Origin: BM520 sp964474455
GTDB lineage: Bacteria; Bacteroidota; Bacteroidia; Bacteroidales; BM520
Direction: 5' to 3'
Assembly: GCA_964474455.1 (NCBI GenBank)
Contig: CAYYSU010000017.1
Location: forward strand, 1 to 51,393
Length of the DNA stretch: 51,393 nucleotides
Position 1 is the first letter of the stretch. Each line of letters starts with the position of its first letter. A program made the translations under genes and the position numbers. Below the pieces are notes generated by a model that saw nothing but the letters and a program-made list of their open reading frames with translations, had not been told where the DNA came from and did no database searches. Below are positions 1-8,052 of this stretch, piece by piece.

Positions 1-13
1 GCTGTAATTCATC

Positions 14-21
14 ACAAAGAT
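14..21 (-). promoter_or_regulatory. Possible -7 promoter box pointing out of the window
   Basis: Read on the minus strand the sequence is TATCTTTG, a perfect match to the Bacteroidota -7 consensus TAnnTTTG. It would drive a gene to the left of the window. No clear -33 TTTG is seen at the usual 19-21 base spacing, so this is a candidate only. Confidence 0.35.
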
Positions 22-35
22 AATAACTGAAAGCA

Positions 36-58
36 AATCACATATTTGCGATGTGATT
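36..58. repeat. Perfect 8-bp inverted repeat, possible operator
   Basis: AATCACAT and ATGTGATT flank a 7-base spacer, just upstream of the possible leftward promoter at 14-21. This position would suit a dimeric regulator. There is no U-tract on either side, so it is unlikely to be a terminator. The regulator is not identifiable. Confidence 0.4.
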
Positions 59-119
59 CATAACCCTAATTATCTGATCAAGTGAGTTGCAATTTTTCAC
101 ATATCGTTATTGCGAAGAC

Positions 120-149
120 AAAAAAATACCCCGCATTGTAAGGCGAGGT
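120..149 (-). terminator. Rho-independent terminator after the GH97 gene
   Basis: On the minus strand a 7-bp stem (ACCTCGC pairing with GCGGGGT, one G-U wobble) has an 8-base loop and is followed by a run of seven T residues. It lies about 30 bases after the GH97 stop codon. Confidence 0.75.
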
Positions 150-178
150 GGCTTAAATGTTTTCACAACGGAAGCTCG

Positions 179-2149
179 TCAATCACCACTTCCAACTGTG
201 ATTATCGCTGCCCAGCCGCCGCCGCGGCACATGTTGGCGGTAACTCGTGTGTGACGGGTTACTTTCGTTGTCTCTGTTTTATAGTCTTCGGCAAAACGGT
301 TGGCATTGATGCCGTCTTTAAACACCTCCATATTGTGGCTGCCCGCATTAAGGAAATGGAGATCAAACTCCAACGCCCTGGGGGTGCCGTCTGTCATTGC
401 GCCGATATACCATGTGTCGCCATTTCGCCGCGCCACGGCGATATAGTCTCCTATGGCTGCGTGCAGTACGATCGTCTCATCCCATGTTGTGGGGATCTGT
501 GTTATGAATTCCACGGTCTCACGTTCCTTGTAATATCTCGAAGGGGATTCGCAAAGCATCTGTAGCGGCGCTTCATATACGACATACATCGCCACCTGGT
601 GGGCACGTGTGCCTAAGCTCCCGGGGCGCTCAAAGCTGATGTTGTAATTTACTTCGTGGCTGTTGTTCATGGCGCCGGGGGTGTAGTCCATCGGACCGGC
701 GGCCATGCGGATAAAAGGAATAGTTACATTGTGCTCGGGAGTGATATCTTTACTCCATTTGTTGTTCTCGGCGCCCTTTAATCCTTCGTAGTTGACAATA
801 TTAGGGTAGGCTCGCCTTAGCCCCGAGGGCTTAAAGGATCCGTGATAATCTACCAACATCTCACGATCGGCACACTCTCTGGCGATCCTTTCGTATGAGC
901 TGACCATATATTGATCGCTGCGCTGCATAAAATCTACTTTTATCCCTTTCGCACCCCAATTTTTGTAGGTCTCAAGTATCTTTTCAAGGTTTGCGTCCAG
1001 TGGCTTCCACAGTACCCACAGAATGATGCCCACACCCTTCTGCTTGCCGTATCTGATCAGTTCAAGTACATCAATGGCAGGGTTGAAATCCAGGATCTCG
1101 GTGGTTGATTTTGTCCACCCTTCGTCAAGTATTACATATTCTATGTCGAAGGTTGAAGCAAAGTCAATATAGTATTTGTAGGTCGCTGTATTCAGCCCTG
1201 ATTTGAAGTCAACGCCGTAGATATTATTGGCGTTATACCAGTCCCATGCAACCATACCGGGTTCTATCCAATCAGTATTCTCGATGACCAAAGGTTTGGA
1301 TAGCTGGAAGGTAAGATTGCTCTCTACAAATGTACGGTCGTCATCGCTGATTATAAAAACCCGCCATGGATACTCTCTGCTTCCTGATACTTTTGCGATA
1401 TAATCCGCTTCACGGGTGATGATTTGATTGCGATCGGGGCTTGTAGTTTCATCATCTATGGCTTCAAGGACATATTTCGGGAAGATGGCATCCAGGGTTG
1501 TGTTACCATTGCCTTCCAAAAACATTCCCGGATAATGGTGAAGGGCTGTCTCGGTGAACAACACTTTTGCGTTATCCGTAGTAAAAAGCACCGGCAGGCT
1601 GCAAAGTTCATCCGACGATATCTCAGTTAATGATTTGTTAAGATAGAACCGTTCATTATGTGAATACATCTCATCTTCTTTAGGGAAGAAGGATCTTGTC
1701 CCTACGGGAAATGTTAATGACATTTTCTCTGCCATAACATTGCGGGCGCTACTGTTTTCATCCACGAACTGGTATGCCACACCATCATTGTATGCCCGGA
1801 ATCTGAGCTGATATCTCTCCTTAAATGTTAACGTCAGTTGAACACACTCATCGCTGATTTCAGCATCTTTATGCGGTATGGCAGGGTAGATTATCGAGGT
1901 GAACTCTTTTATTGTATGACCTTTAACGCGGGAATTGGTTCCAAAGTCTTGCCCCGAAGAGAAATTCATTCCTATTTCGGACTCTTTGATTATTATACTC
2001 TCGTTGAGAGTAGCAGACCAGGATATTACGTCATTAACCACAACTTGTAGTTGGATGTTATTGTCGGGAGAGTTGATTTTAAAGCTCTGGGAATAGATTT
2101 GCTGCGCAATCAGAAATGTGGTAAGTAGGAGTAATGTTCTTTTTATCAT
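179..2149 (-). CDS. Glycoside hydrolase family 97, predicted retaining alpha-galactosidase type
   Basis: This is a 656-residue GH97 enzyme, a family of exo-acting alpha-glycosidases found mainly in Bacteroidota (SusB is the founding member). It starts with a Sec signal peptide (MIKRTLLLLTTFLIAQQIYS), so it is exported, probably to the periplasm. A beta-sandwich N-terminal domain spans roughly residues 25-290. The catalytic barrel follows, with WDWYN near 302, a VILDEGW strand and IKVDFM near 403. Asp406 lies exactly 55 residues before Glu461 (in KGAENN). From memory this matches the nucleophile and acid/base pair of the retaining GH97 alpha-galactosidases, whereas SusB-like inverting enzymes lack that aspartate. 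Retaining chemistry and galactoside preference are therefore inferred; the family assignment is firm. The gene stands alone, with its own terminator at 120-149, and diverges from mgtE. No SusC/SusD pair is nearby. Confidence 0.9.
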   Translation of the reverse strand: MIKRTLLLLTTFLIAQQIYSQSFKINSPDNNIQLQVVVNDVISWSATLNESIIIKESEIGMNFSSGQDFGTNSRVKGHTIKEFTSIIYPAIPHKDAEISDECVQLTLTFKERYQLRFRAYNDGVAYQFVDENSSARNVMAEKMSLTFPVGTRSFFPKEDEMYSHNERFYLNKSLTEISSDELCSLPVLFTTDNAKVLFTETALHHYPGMFLEGNGNTTLDAIFPKYVLEAIDDETTSPDRNQIITREADYIAKVSGSREYPWRVFIISDDDRTFVESNLTFQLSKPLVIENTDWIEPGMVAWDWYNANNIYGVDFKSGLNTATYKYYIDFASTFDIEYVILDEGWTKSTTEILDFNPAIDVLELIRYGKQKGVGIILWVLWKPLDANLEKILETYKNWGAKGIKVDFMQRSDQYMVSSYERIARECADREMLVDYHGSFKPSGLRRAYPNIVNYEGLKGAENNKWSKDITPEHNVTIPFIRMAAGPMDYTPGAMNNSHEVNYNISFERPGSLGTRAHQVAMYVVYEAPLQMLCESPSRYYKERETVEFITQIPTTWDETIVLHAAIGDYIAVARRNGDTWYIGAMTDGTPRALEFDLHFLNAGSHNMEVFKDGINANRFAEDYKTETTKVTRHTRVTANMCRGGGWAAIITVGSGD

Positions 2150-2313
2150 AGTTATAAGATTGTATTTTATTTATCGGGTTAATCCGGTGTCGCCACACAA
2201 TTGCTGCATCCGGATTGAGGCAATGAAATTACAATTATTCCCTCTATTTTGGGAGCGTATGGGTAAATAGTATTAATTATTTCGCAGAGAACTGCTATGT
2301 GGCCGTAGATTAG

Positions 2314-2321
2314 CAAATATA
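2314..2321 (-). promoter_or_regulatory. Candidate -7 box for the GH97 gene
   Basis: The minus strand reads TATATTTG, matching TAnnTTTG. It lies about 165 bases upstream of the GH97 start, implying a long leader. The -33 element is not evident. Confidence 0.4.
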
Positions 2322-2341
2322 AATCATAGTGAACCTTTGCT

Positions 2342-2349
2342 TACCTTTG
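2342..2349 (+). promoter_or_regulatory. Candidate -7 box for mgtE
   Basis: TACCTTTG matches TAnnTTTG exactly and lies 28 bases before the mgtE start codon. The same TTACCTTTG string recurs before the glycosyltransferase at 3811-3819. No convincing -33 box is seen. Confidence 0.6.
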
Positions 2350-2377
2350 ATGCATTTGAATGTAAGTAAGCAAAAAT

Positions 2378-3718
2378 ATGATTGAAGTTAAAACTAATTT
2401 CCGTGAACTCATTGAAAACAGAGAGTGGAAAGCATTGGCTGTAACATTAAATGAATCGGATGCTGTTCAATTGGCCGAGCTTATTGAGAAAATGTCTGAA
2501 GGAGAGGATGTTATATTGTTTAGACTCTTGGATAGAAAATTATCTAAGGGTGTGTTTAAGCTACTCTCATTCTCAAAGCAAGAGCAAATTATTAAAGGTT
2601 TGGTTAAGAAAGAACGGAAACTTTCAATTTTAATAAATGACATTGAGCCTGATGACAGAACAGCATTTTTTGAAGAGCTACCCGGTACTATTACCCAACG
2701 TTTAATTCAGCTTCTTACTCCCGAGGAGCGACAGATGGCCGTTCAGCTTTTAGGTTATCCTGAAGAGAGCATCGGACGACTGATGACTCCAGAGTATATA
2801 GCTGTTAAGCCTACAGATACTGTTGAGCAAACATTTGAACATATCAGAAAATTTGGTCAGAATATTGAAACTATTAATGTTATATATGTTGTTAATAACG
2901 AAAGGAAGCTAGTTGATGATATTAAGATAAAAGAAATTCTTCTCGCTTCACCACAGCAGAGAATTGATGAACTCATGGATAATCAATTCGTTGCTCTTAA
3001 CGTTATTGATGACCAGGAAACGGCTATCAAAACGTTTAGAGATTATGACCGAGTAGCCTTGCCAGTTATTAATGAAGAGGGTGTATTGTTAGGAATTGTA
3101 ACTGTGGATGACATATTGGATGTGGAAGAAGAAGAGACCACAGAAGATTTTCATAAATTCGGTTCATTTAAATCTGCAGTAGTAGATCCTTTAAAAGCAA
3201 GAGTTTTTGTTTTATACAAAAACAGAATTTTTTGGTTGCTGGCATTGGTTTTTATGAATATTTTTTCCGGAGCTGCAATGCTAAGTTTTGAAAAACTTAT
3301 TCAATCAGTAGTATCTTTGGTCTTCTTTTTACCGCTGTTAATTGACAGCGGTGGTAATGCAGGTGCTCAATCTGCTACTTTAATGATTCGCTCGTTGGCA
3401 GTGGGAGATGTGAAACTTTCTGACTGGTATCGATTAATTGGGAAGGAGTTGATTGTCTCTTTGCTATTAGGTCTTACTATGGCTGCCGGTGTTGCACTTG
3501 TTGCGAGTTTCCGGGCACCGGAAATTATCATGGTTGTTTCATTAACCATGGTTATAATCGTTATGACGGGTAGTTTAATAGGACTCCTTCTGCCATTTAT
3601 CTTTACAAAAATAAATATCGACCCGGCTACCGCTAGTGCCCCATTAATAACATCTATAGCAGATATTTGTGGGGTTCTGATTTATTTTTCAATAGCGAGT
3701 TGGTTTTTTGGTTTTTGA
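2378..3718 (+). CDS. mgtE: Magnesium transporter MgtE
   Basis: MgtE is a Mg2+-gated channel in the inner membrane that lets Mg2+ into the cell. This 446-residue protein has the full usual architecture. The acidic N-terminal MgtE_N domain spans about residues 30-130. A CBS pair follows (about 135-255), containing RLMTPEYIAV and VALPVINEEGVLLGIVTVDDIL. A hydrophobic C-terminal half (about 280-446) holds the transmembrane helices. The conserved pore stretch with GGNAGAQSATLMIRSLAVG lies near residues 325-345. The N-terminal and CBS domains are the known Mg2+ sensor that closes the pore. The length is normal for the family and the gene is monocistronic. I see no Mg2+ riboswitch upstream; regulation is probably by protein gating. 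Confidence 0.95.
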   Translation: MIEVKTNFRELIENREWKALAVTLNESDAVQLAELIEKMSEGEDVILFRLLDRKLSKGVFKLLSFSKQEQIIKGLVKKERKLSILINDIEPDDRTAFFEELPGTITQRLIQLLTPEERQMAVQLLGYPEESIGRLMTPEYIAVKPTDTVEQTFEHIRKFGQNIETINVIYVVNNERKLVDDIKIKEILLASPQQRIDELMDNQFVALNVIDDQETAIKTFRDYDRVALPVINEEGVLLGIVTVDDILDVEEEETTEDFHKFGSFKSAVVDPLKARVFVLYKNRIFWLLALVFMNIFSGAAMLSFEKLIQSVVSLVFFLPLLIDSGGNAGAQSATLMIRSLAVGDVKLSDWYRLIGKELIVSLLLGLTMAAGVALVASFRAPEIIMVVSLTMVIIVMTGSLIGLLLPFIFTKINIDPATASAPLITSIADICGVLIYFSIASWFFGF

Positions 3719-3811
3719 CAAATGCGGCTATAAATGACACTGCCATGTGAACTGTTGCCATCGCAAAGCAGAACAATTACTAATTCACATTTTGATAATT
3801 GCGAATTTCTT

Positions 3812-3819
3812 TACCTTTG
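3812..3819 (+). promoter_or_regulatory. Candidate -7 box for the GT2-miaA-PPTase operon
   Basis: TACCTTTG matches TAnnTTTG. A TTTG at 3791-3794 sits 17 bases upstream, slightly short of the usual 19-21 spacing. The box is only 6 bases before the ATG at 3826, so transcription would begin at or next to the start codon. Confidence 0.55.
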
Positions 3820-3825
3820 GCATCG

Positions 3826-5028
3826 ATGCAAACTCACCTTCACATAGCGATACCAATCCTTGCGGAAGAGGAGAACGTCAAGCAGATAATTCAGCTGTTT
3901 GATGACGCTCTGTATCCCCATAAACATCTCTGGATATGTGTAAATCAGCCCGATGCCTGGCATGACAATTCCGATCATCGTGATGAGGTTTTGCAGAATC
4001 GTCGTTCGCTGGAATATCTGCTACGCCAGGAGCGTACCGACATCACTGTTATGGATCACTCTTCGCCCGGCCTGGGCTGGAAGGGCAGGAAGCATGGTGT
4101 GGGCATGGCACGCAAGTCTCTTATGGATGCTATTGCTGAGGAGGCTTGTGCCGATGATATCATCGTTTCTATGGATGCTGATACCACGTATGCTGCCGAT
4201 TATTACGATGTGGTAGCAAAGCGGTTGCAGCTGTTTCCTTCTGCTCTGGCGGTGGCGGTACCATATTACCATCCGCTGCCTCACCAAAGCGATGCTGCTC
4301 GTGCTATCCTGCGCTACGAGATATATATGCGCTATTACGCTTTGAATATGTACTCACGAAATATCCCTTACGCTCGCACTGCGTTGGGCAGCGCCATCGC
4401 TCTGCGCGTATGGGCGTACAAAAGGGTAGGAGGGATGACGCCTCATGCCGGCGGGGAAGATTTCTACCTGCTGCAAAAGCTTGCCAAGGCGGGTGATGTC
4501 ATCGATTACTGTGATGCTGTGGTATATCCCTCAGGTCGTTTCTCCTCACGCGTACCCATTGGTACAGGACCGGCAATGATAAAGGGCGCCGGCGGCGACT
4601 GGTCGGGATACCCGTTCTATCCTCCCGCTCTTTTCCATAAGGTGAAGAAAACCTTCGGGCTCTTTGAAGAACTTTATGAAAAAGATCTGTCCACGCCCAT
4701 GACAACTTTTCTTCAATCCATATTCCGTGAAGAGGATATCTGGGGACCGTTGAGAAAAAATTTTAAAACACGAAAACAGTTTGTCAGGGCTTGTCACCAG
4801 AAGGTTGACGGCCTGCGTATCCGTCAGTTTATGCGTCGTCAGCACCTTGACGAGCCCACGGACGATTTAACGGTTCTTAATACCTTCCTGCGTGAAAAAT
4901 ACGCTACCTTTGTTCCTGAATCAGGGTTTGAGAATACTCCTGTGGAGAGGCTGGATGCTATACGTGAAACGCTCTTTAGGTCAGAACAGGAAGCCAGGAA
5001 AACCCATGACGAAAATTACTCCTTATGA
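3826..5028 (+). CDS. Glycosyltransferase family 2 protein
   Basis: This protein of about 400 residues has a GT-A fold of family 2, transferring a sugar from a nucleotide-sugar donor. The N-terminus HIAIPILAEEENV is a typical first strand and helix of the fold. The metal-binding DxD motif is in SMDADTTYAADYY. The acceptor-side acidic motif is GGEDFYLL. There is no transmembrane segment, so it is cytosolic or peripheral; the acceptor cannot be predicted. An in-frame TTG at 3799 would add nine residues. I prefer ATG 3826 because the -7 promoter box lies inside that extension and the fold begins right after the ATG. The stop overlaps the miaA start (ATGA), so the two are translationally coupled. 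The pairing with a tRNA-modification gene is unexplained. Confidence 0.8.
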   Translation: MQTHLHIAIPILAEEENVKQIIQLFDDALYPHKHLWICVNQPDAWHDNSDHRDEVLQNRRSLEYLLRQERTDITVMDHSSPGLGWKGRKHGVGMARKSLMDAIAEEACADDIIVSMDADTTYAADYYDVVAKRLQLFPSALAVAVPYYHPLPHQSDAARAILRYEIYMRYYALNMYSRNIPYARTALGSAIALRVWAYKRVGGMTPHAGGEDFYLLQKLAKAGDVIDYCDAVVYPSGRFSSRVPIGTGPAMIKGAGGDWSGYPFYPPALFHKVKKTFGLFEELYEKDLSTPMTTFLQSIFREEDIWGPLRKNFKTRKQFVRACHQKVDGLRIRQFMRRQHLDEPTDDLTVLNTFLREKYATFVPESGFENTPVERLDAIRETLFRSEQEARKTHDENYSL

Positions 5029-5942
5029 TGTTAACGATATTAGGCCCCACGGCGACGGGGAAAACCGCCCTTGCTGCTGCGGTGGCAGCGCAGGTGAATG
5101 CTGAAGTCATCAGCGCAGACTCCCGACAGGTGTACCGTGGAATGGACTTGGGGACAGGAAAAGACCTCGACGACTATGTGGTTGACGGTGCGGCGGTACC
5201 ATTTCATCTTATCGATATCGTAGATCCGGGTTATGAATATAATGTGTACGAATTTAAGCGTGATTTTTATAACGCATACACCGACATCTCTCAACGCGGC
5301 AAGAGAGTGATACTCTGTGGTGGGACAGGGATGTACATTGAGGCAGTACTGGGAAAGTATCGCCTGGAGAGTGTATCTGTTAACAAATCACTGCGTAAAA
5401 TGCTGGAAGGGAAGTCGATGGAAGAATTGACGCAGCAGCTGGAATCCATGAAAAAGCTGCATAACCATAGCGATACTGTCACCCGCGAGCGCCTTGTGAG
5501 AGCTATTGAAATAGAAGAGTACTACCTGCATAATTCCAGCGAGCAGGAACCGGAGATCCCTTCTGTGATCGTGGGCGTGGTTCTGGATCGACAGGTTATT
5601 CGCGAGCGCATCACCAATCGTCTGCACACACGCCTGGAAGAGGGAATGGTTGAGGAGGTACAAAAACTTTTGGATAGTGGTGTGGACTCGCAAAAGCTCA
5701 CTTATTACGGATTGGAGTACAAATTTATTACCTGGCATCTTCTTGGCCTAATTTCGTATGAAGAGATGGTGAGAAGGCTGAATATTGCTATACATCAATT
5801 TGCCAAACGCCAGATGACCTGGTACCGAAGAATGCAACGTAAAGGATTTGTTATTAATTGGGTAGATGGCTTACTCCCCATGGAAGAAAGGGCCGCCGAG
5901 GTGATTTGTATCTGGAACGAAAATGGAGATTTAAACCTATGA
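5025..5942 (+). CDS. miaA: tRNA dimethylallyltransferase MiaA
   Basis: MiaA transfers a dimethylallyl group from DMAPP to N6 of A37 in tRNAs that read codons starting with U. This 305-residue protein shows the P-loop GPTATGKT at residues 7-14, the tRNA-recognition stretch ISADSRQVYRGMDLGTGK, the GGTGMYIEAVL motif, and RERITNRLHTRLEEGMVEEV. The family usually spans about 300-320 residues. Bacteroidota often carry two miaA-like genes. The GTGKD variant after DLG (many family members have GTAKP) suggests this may be the second paralogue, which is inference. The start overlaps the GT2 stop as ATGA, and the stop overlaps the PPTase start in the same way, giving a three-gene coupled operon. Confidence 0.9.
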   Translation: MMLTILGPTATGKTALAAAVAAQVNAEVISADSRQVYRGMDLGTGKDLDDYVVDGAAVPFHLIDIVDPGYEYNVYEFKRDFYNAYTDISQRGKRVILCGGTGMYIEAVLGKYRLESVSVNKSLRKMLEGKSMEELTQQLESMKKLHNHSDTVTRERLVRAIEIEEYYLHNSSEQEPEIPSVIVGVVLDRQVIRERITNRLHTRLEEGMVEEVQKLLDSGVDSQKLTYYGLEYKFITWHLLGLISYEEMVRRLNIAIHQFAKRQMTWYRRMQRKGFVINWVDGLLPMEERAAEVICIWNENGDLNL

Positions 5943-6628
5943 TAACAGTATATTATCTGGACATATCTACTATGAACATTGCTGATGTTGTTCAGCACGT
6001 GAAAAGACATGGGTTGAATAATGTGTTGAAGAAAAGTGCTGACATGGGTCATGAACTCACGGCATTACATTACCTTACATGTGAAATGCTGATGCGTTCT
6101 GTGTGCAGTATGGAGACGGGAATATCATTTGGCGAGCAATCTTTTTTATATAATGAACACGGAAAGCCGCAGTTTGCGAATATTGATTCCTGGTATTTTA
6201 ATAAGTCACACTCCAGAGATAGAGTTGTTGTGGCTACATCAGATAATCCTGTTGGTGTGGATATAGAAAAAATTTCCGGGGCACGCATGAATGTGGCAAA
6301 CCGTTATTTCTCTGCCCGGGAGATCAATATGCTGGAGGCCAGTTACCCGGAACATCGGGATCAGCTGTTCTACCAGTTGTGGACTGCCAGGGAGGCATAT
6401 CTTAAATATCTTGGTACCGGAATTAGTTATGGTTTGGAAAAATTTCGGATAAAAAAGAATAGTAATGGTATTTTTGAAGTTAATGACCCCCGCGGAAGTA
6501 ACTGTGACCTGGTGATGATTCCGCTCAGTGGATTGTATCAGATTGCTGTGTGTGGGGCTATTGATGAGGAGGTAACATTACAACATGTATCGCAATCGGA
6601 TTTCCACAGTCGGTTTACTATTTCATGA
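5939..6628 (+). CDS. Sfp-type 4'-phosphopantetheinyl transferase
   Basis: The enzyme transfers 4'-phosphopantetheine from CoA to a serine of acyl or peptidyl carrier proteins. The 229-residue product has the two family signatures: GVDIE (Mg2+ ligands Asp108 and Glu110) and WTAREAYLK, the form of WxxKEAxxK here with Arg151 in place of the first Lys and with Glu152 and Lys156 kept. FNKSHS before them matches the usual NLSHS substrate region. The start is set by the ATGA overlap with the miaA stop; a longer frame from 5858 would lie inside miaA. No carrier protein, polyketide or peptide synthase gene is in the window, so the target is probably a housekeeping carrier protein or lies elsewhere. 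The 3' end overlaps the convergent cheB-like gene by 11 bases. Confidence 0.88.
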   Translation: MITVYYLDISTMNIADVVQHVKRHGLNNVLKKSADMGHELTALHYLTCEMLMRSVCSMETGISFGEQSFLYNEHGKPQFANIDSWYFNKSHSRDRVVVATSDNPVGVDIEKISGARMNVANRYFSAREINMLEASYPEHRDQLFYQLWTAREAYLKYLGTGISYGLEKFRIKKNSNGIFEVNDPRGSNCDLVMIPLSGLYQIAVCGAIDEEVTLQHVSQSDFHSRFTIS

Positions 6629-7184
6629 TACTTATAAGGTAAGATGCAATTTTGTCCAGTGGAAGAATCTTTGTGGGTGCAATTATGTTGAGTATCGATT
6701 GGGGCATAATATCAACCTCTGCTGTTGAAGGCTCCTGAACAATTGTTGTCCCTTTAAGCTGTTGTATATAATGCATCCCACTGGCTCCGTCGTGGTTGCC
6801 ACCGGTAAGAATTACCCCAATAAGATCTTTGCCATACGCTTCTGCAGCGGTTTTGAAAAGCACATCTATGGATGGCCGCGCGAAGTTTACCCGTTCCGTT
6901 GTTGTCAGAGAGAATGTTTTGTCGCGTTCCATCAGTAGATGATAGTTGGGAGGAGCGATATATGCATTCCCCGGCTCTGCTTTAGTTTTTTCTTCGGCCT
7001 CCTGTACCTTGATATTACTTTTATTATTAAGAAATTCAGCAATGTAATTGTCAGATATAGGGCTGATATGCTGGGCAATGATAACCGGTACCGGAAACTC
7101 TCTCGGTAATTTGGGAATGATCTTTACCAGTGCATCTATACCCCCTGCTGAGGATCCTATGACAATAGCTCCCTGGTGCATCAT
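6618..7184 (-). CDS. CheB-type protein-glutamate methylesterase, catalytic domain only
   Basis: CheB enzymes hydrolyse glutamyl methyl esters, or deamidate glutamine, on chemoreceptors. This 188-residue protein is just the esterase domain, without the N-terminal receiver that normally controls it. The catalytic triad is intact: Ser12 (GSSAGG), His39 (AQHIS) and Asp132 (GGNHDGA). The conserved APPNYHLL and RPSIDVLF stretches are also present. It is the last gene of a five-gene operon and its start overlaps the cheR-like stop by four bases. With no receiver of its own and no receptor gene nearby, regulation may come from interaction with one of the upstream receiver-containing kinases (inference). 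The gene ends inside the convergent PPTase gene. Confidence 0.9.
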   Translation of the reverse strand: MMHQGAIVIGSSAGGIDALVKIIPKLPREFPVPVIIAQHISPISDNYIAEFLNNKSNIKVQEAEEKTKAEPGNAYIAPPNYHLLMERDKTFSLTTTERVNFARPSIDVLFKTAAEAYGKDLIGVILTGGNHDGASGMHYIQQLKGTTIVQEPSTAEVDIMPQSILNIIAPTKILPLDKIASYLISIMK

Positions 7185-8044
7185 ATTTTATATTTTTTTC
7201 TGTATATTTTTTGATTTTCGTTTATTGTTTGAAAGTTTGGAAATGACTTGCTGAAGCGTAAATTCTCTTTAGAACCTAAGCACAGAATTCCTCCTTTTGT
7301 CAGACTCTCGTCAAAGAGATTGATAACCACATCCTGAAGTTTTTTATTAAAATAAATAAGCACATTTCTGCAGATTATCATGTTAACCTCAGCAAACACG
7401 CTGTCAGTGACTAGGTTATGATCAGCAAACACCACGTTTTTTTTAAGGTTCTTATCCATTATCACTGAATTATAACTGGCTGTGTAGTAATCGGAGAAAG
7501 ATTTTTTTCCACCGGCTTTTTGGTAATTGCTGGTGTATTCGCGTATTTTATCTATGGGAAATATCCCCTCGCGGGCAGTTTGTATAACAACTTGGTTAAA
7601 GTCGGTAGCATAAATCTGAACTCTGTCCAACAGTCCTTCTTCCATGAGTAATATTGCCATACTGTAAACTTCTTCGCCGGTGGAACATCCTGCGTGCCAA
7701 ATTTTTACGAAAGGATATGTCTTTAGGATCGGGATAACATCGTGTCGCATAGCGGCATAGAAATCAGGATCTCTGAACATCTCAGTTACGTTGATGGAGA
7801 GGTCTCTGAGGAGTATTTCAAAAAATGCTTCGTCATGGAGTATTTTGTCCTGCATCATGGAAATAGATTGTATTCCGGAGGTTGCACGGCGATGTGTCAC
7901 CCTTCTTTTGATGTGGGCTTTGCCATAGTTTCTGAAATCATAGCCATATTTGCGATAAATAGCTTCCATCAAAAGATCAATCTCTATGTCTTCAATTTCC
8001 AATTGTTCTTGGGTTATAGTAGGTTCTCTTTTTTCTGTCATCAT
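7181..8044 (-). CDS. CheR-type protein-glutamate O-methyltransferase
   Basis: CheR proteins use S-adenosylmethionine to methylate glutamates, classically on chemoreceptor coiled coils. The 287-residue product is full length. The N-terminal helical domain contains YDFRNYGKAHIKRRV near residue 35. The SAM-binding core has KIWHAGCSTGEEVYSMAILL. NMIICRNVLIYFN is the conserved C-terminal motif, followed by LCLGSKENL. It sits between a hybrid kinase (8-base gap) and the CheB-type gene (4-base overlap). No methyl-accepting receptor is encoded in the window. CheR/CheB pairs attached to hybrid kinases are known in several phyla, but their substrate is generally unclear. Confidence 0.92.
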   Translation of the reverse strand: MMTEKREPTITQEQLEIEDIEIDLLMEAIYRKYGYDFRNYGKAHIKRRVTHRRATSGIQSISMMQDKILHDEAFFEILLRDLSINVTEMFRDPDFYAAMRHDVIPILKTYPFVKIWHAGCSTGEEVYSMAILLMEEGLLDRVQIYATDFNQVVIQTAREGIFPIDKIREYTSNYQKAGGKKSFSDYYTASYNSVIMDKNLKKNVVFADHNLVTDSVFAEVNMIICRNVLIYFNKKLQDVVINLFDESLTKGGILCLGSKENLRFSKSFPNFQTINENQKIYRKKYKI

Positions 8045-8052
8045 AAAAAATA

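Noticed and set aside
36..58. Palindrome considered as a CRP/FNR-type site
   Set aside because: The half-sites are in the reverse arrangement (TCACA first, TGTGA second), so it does not fit that consensus; kept only as an unassigned inverted repeat.
110..565. Open frame of 151 codons on the plus strand
   Set aside because: It lies antisense within the GH97 gene and its terminator, has no family resemblance and no promoter.
2150..2377. Mg2+ riboswitch upstream of mgtE
   Set aside because: No recognisable conserved core or terminator/antiterminator pair; the promoter lies only 28 bases before the start codon.
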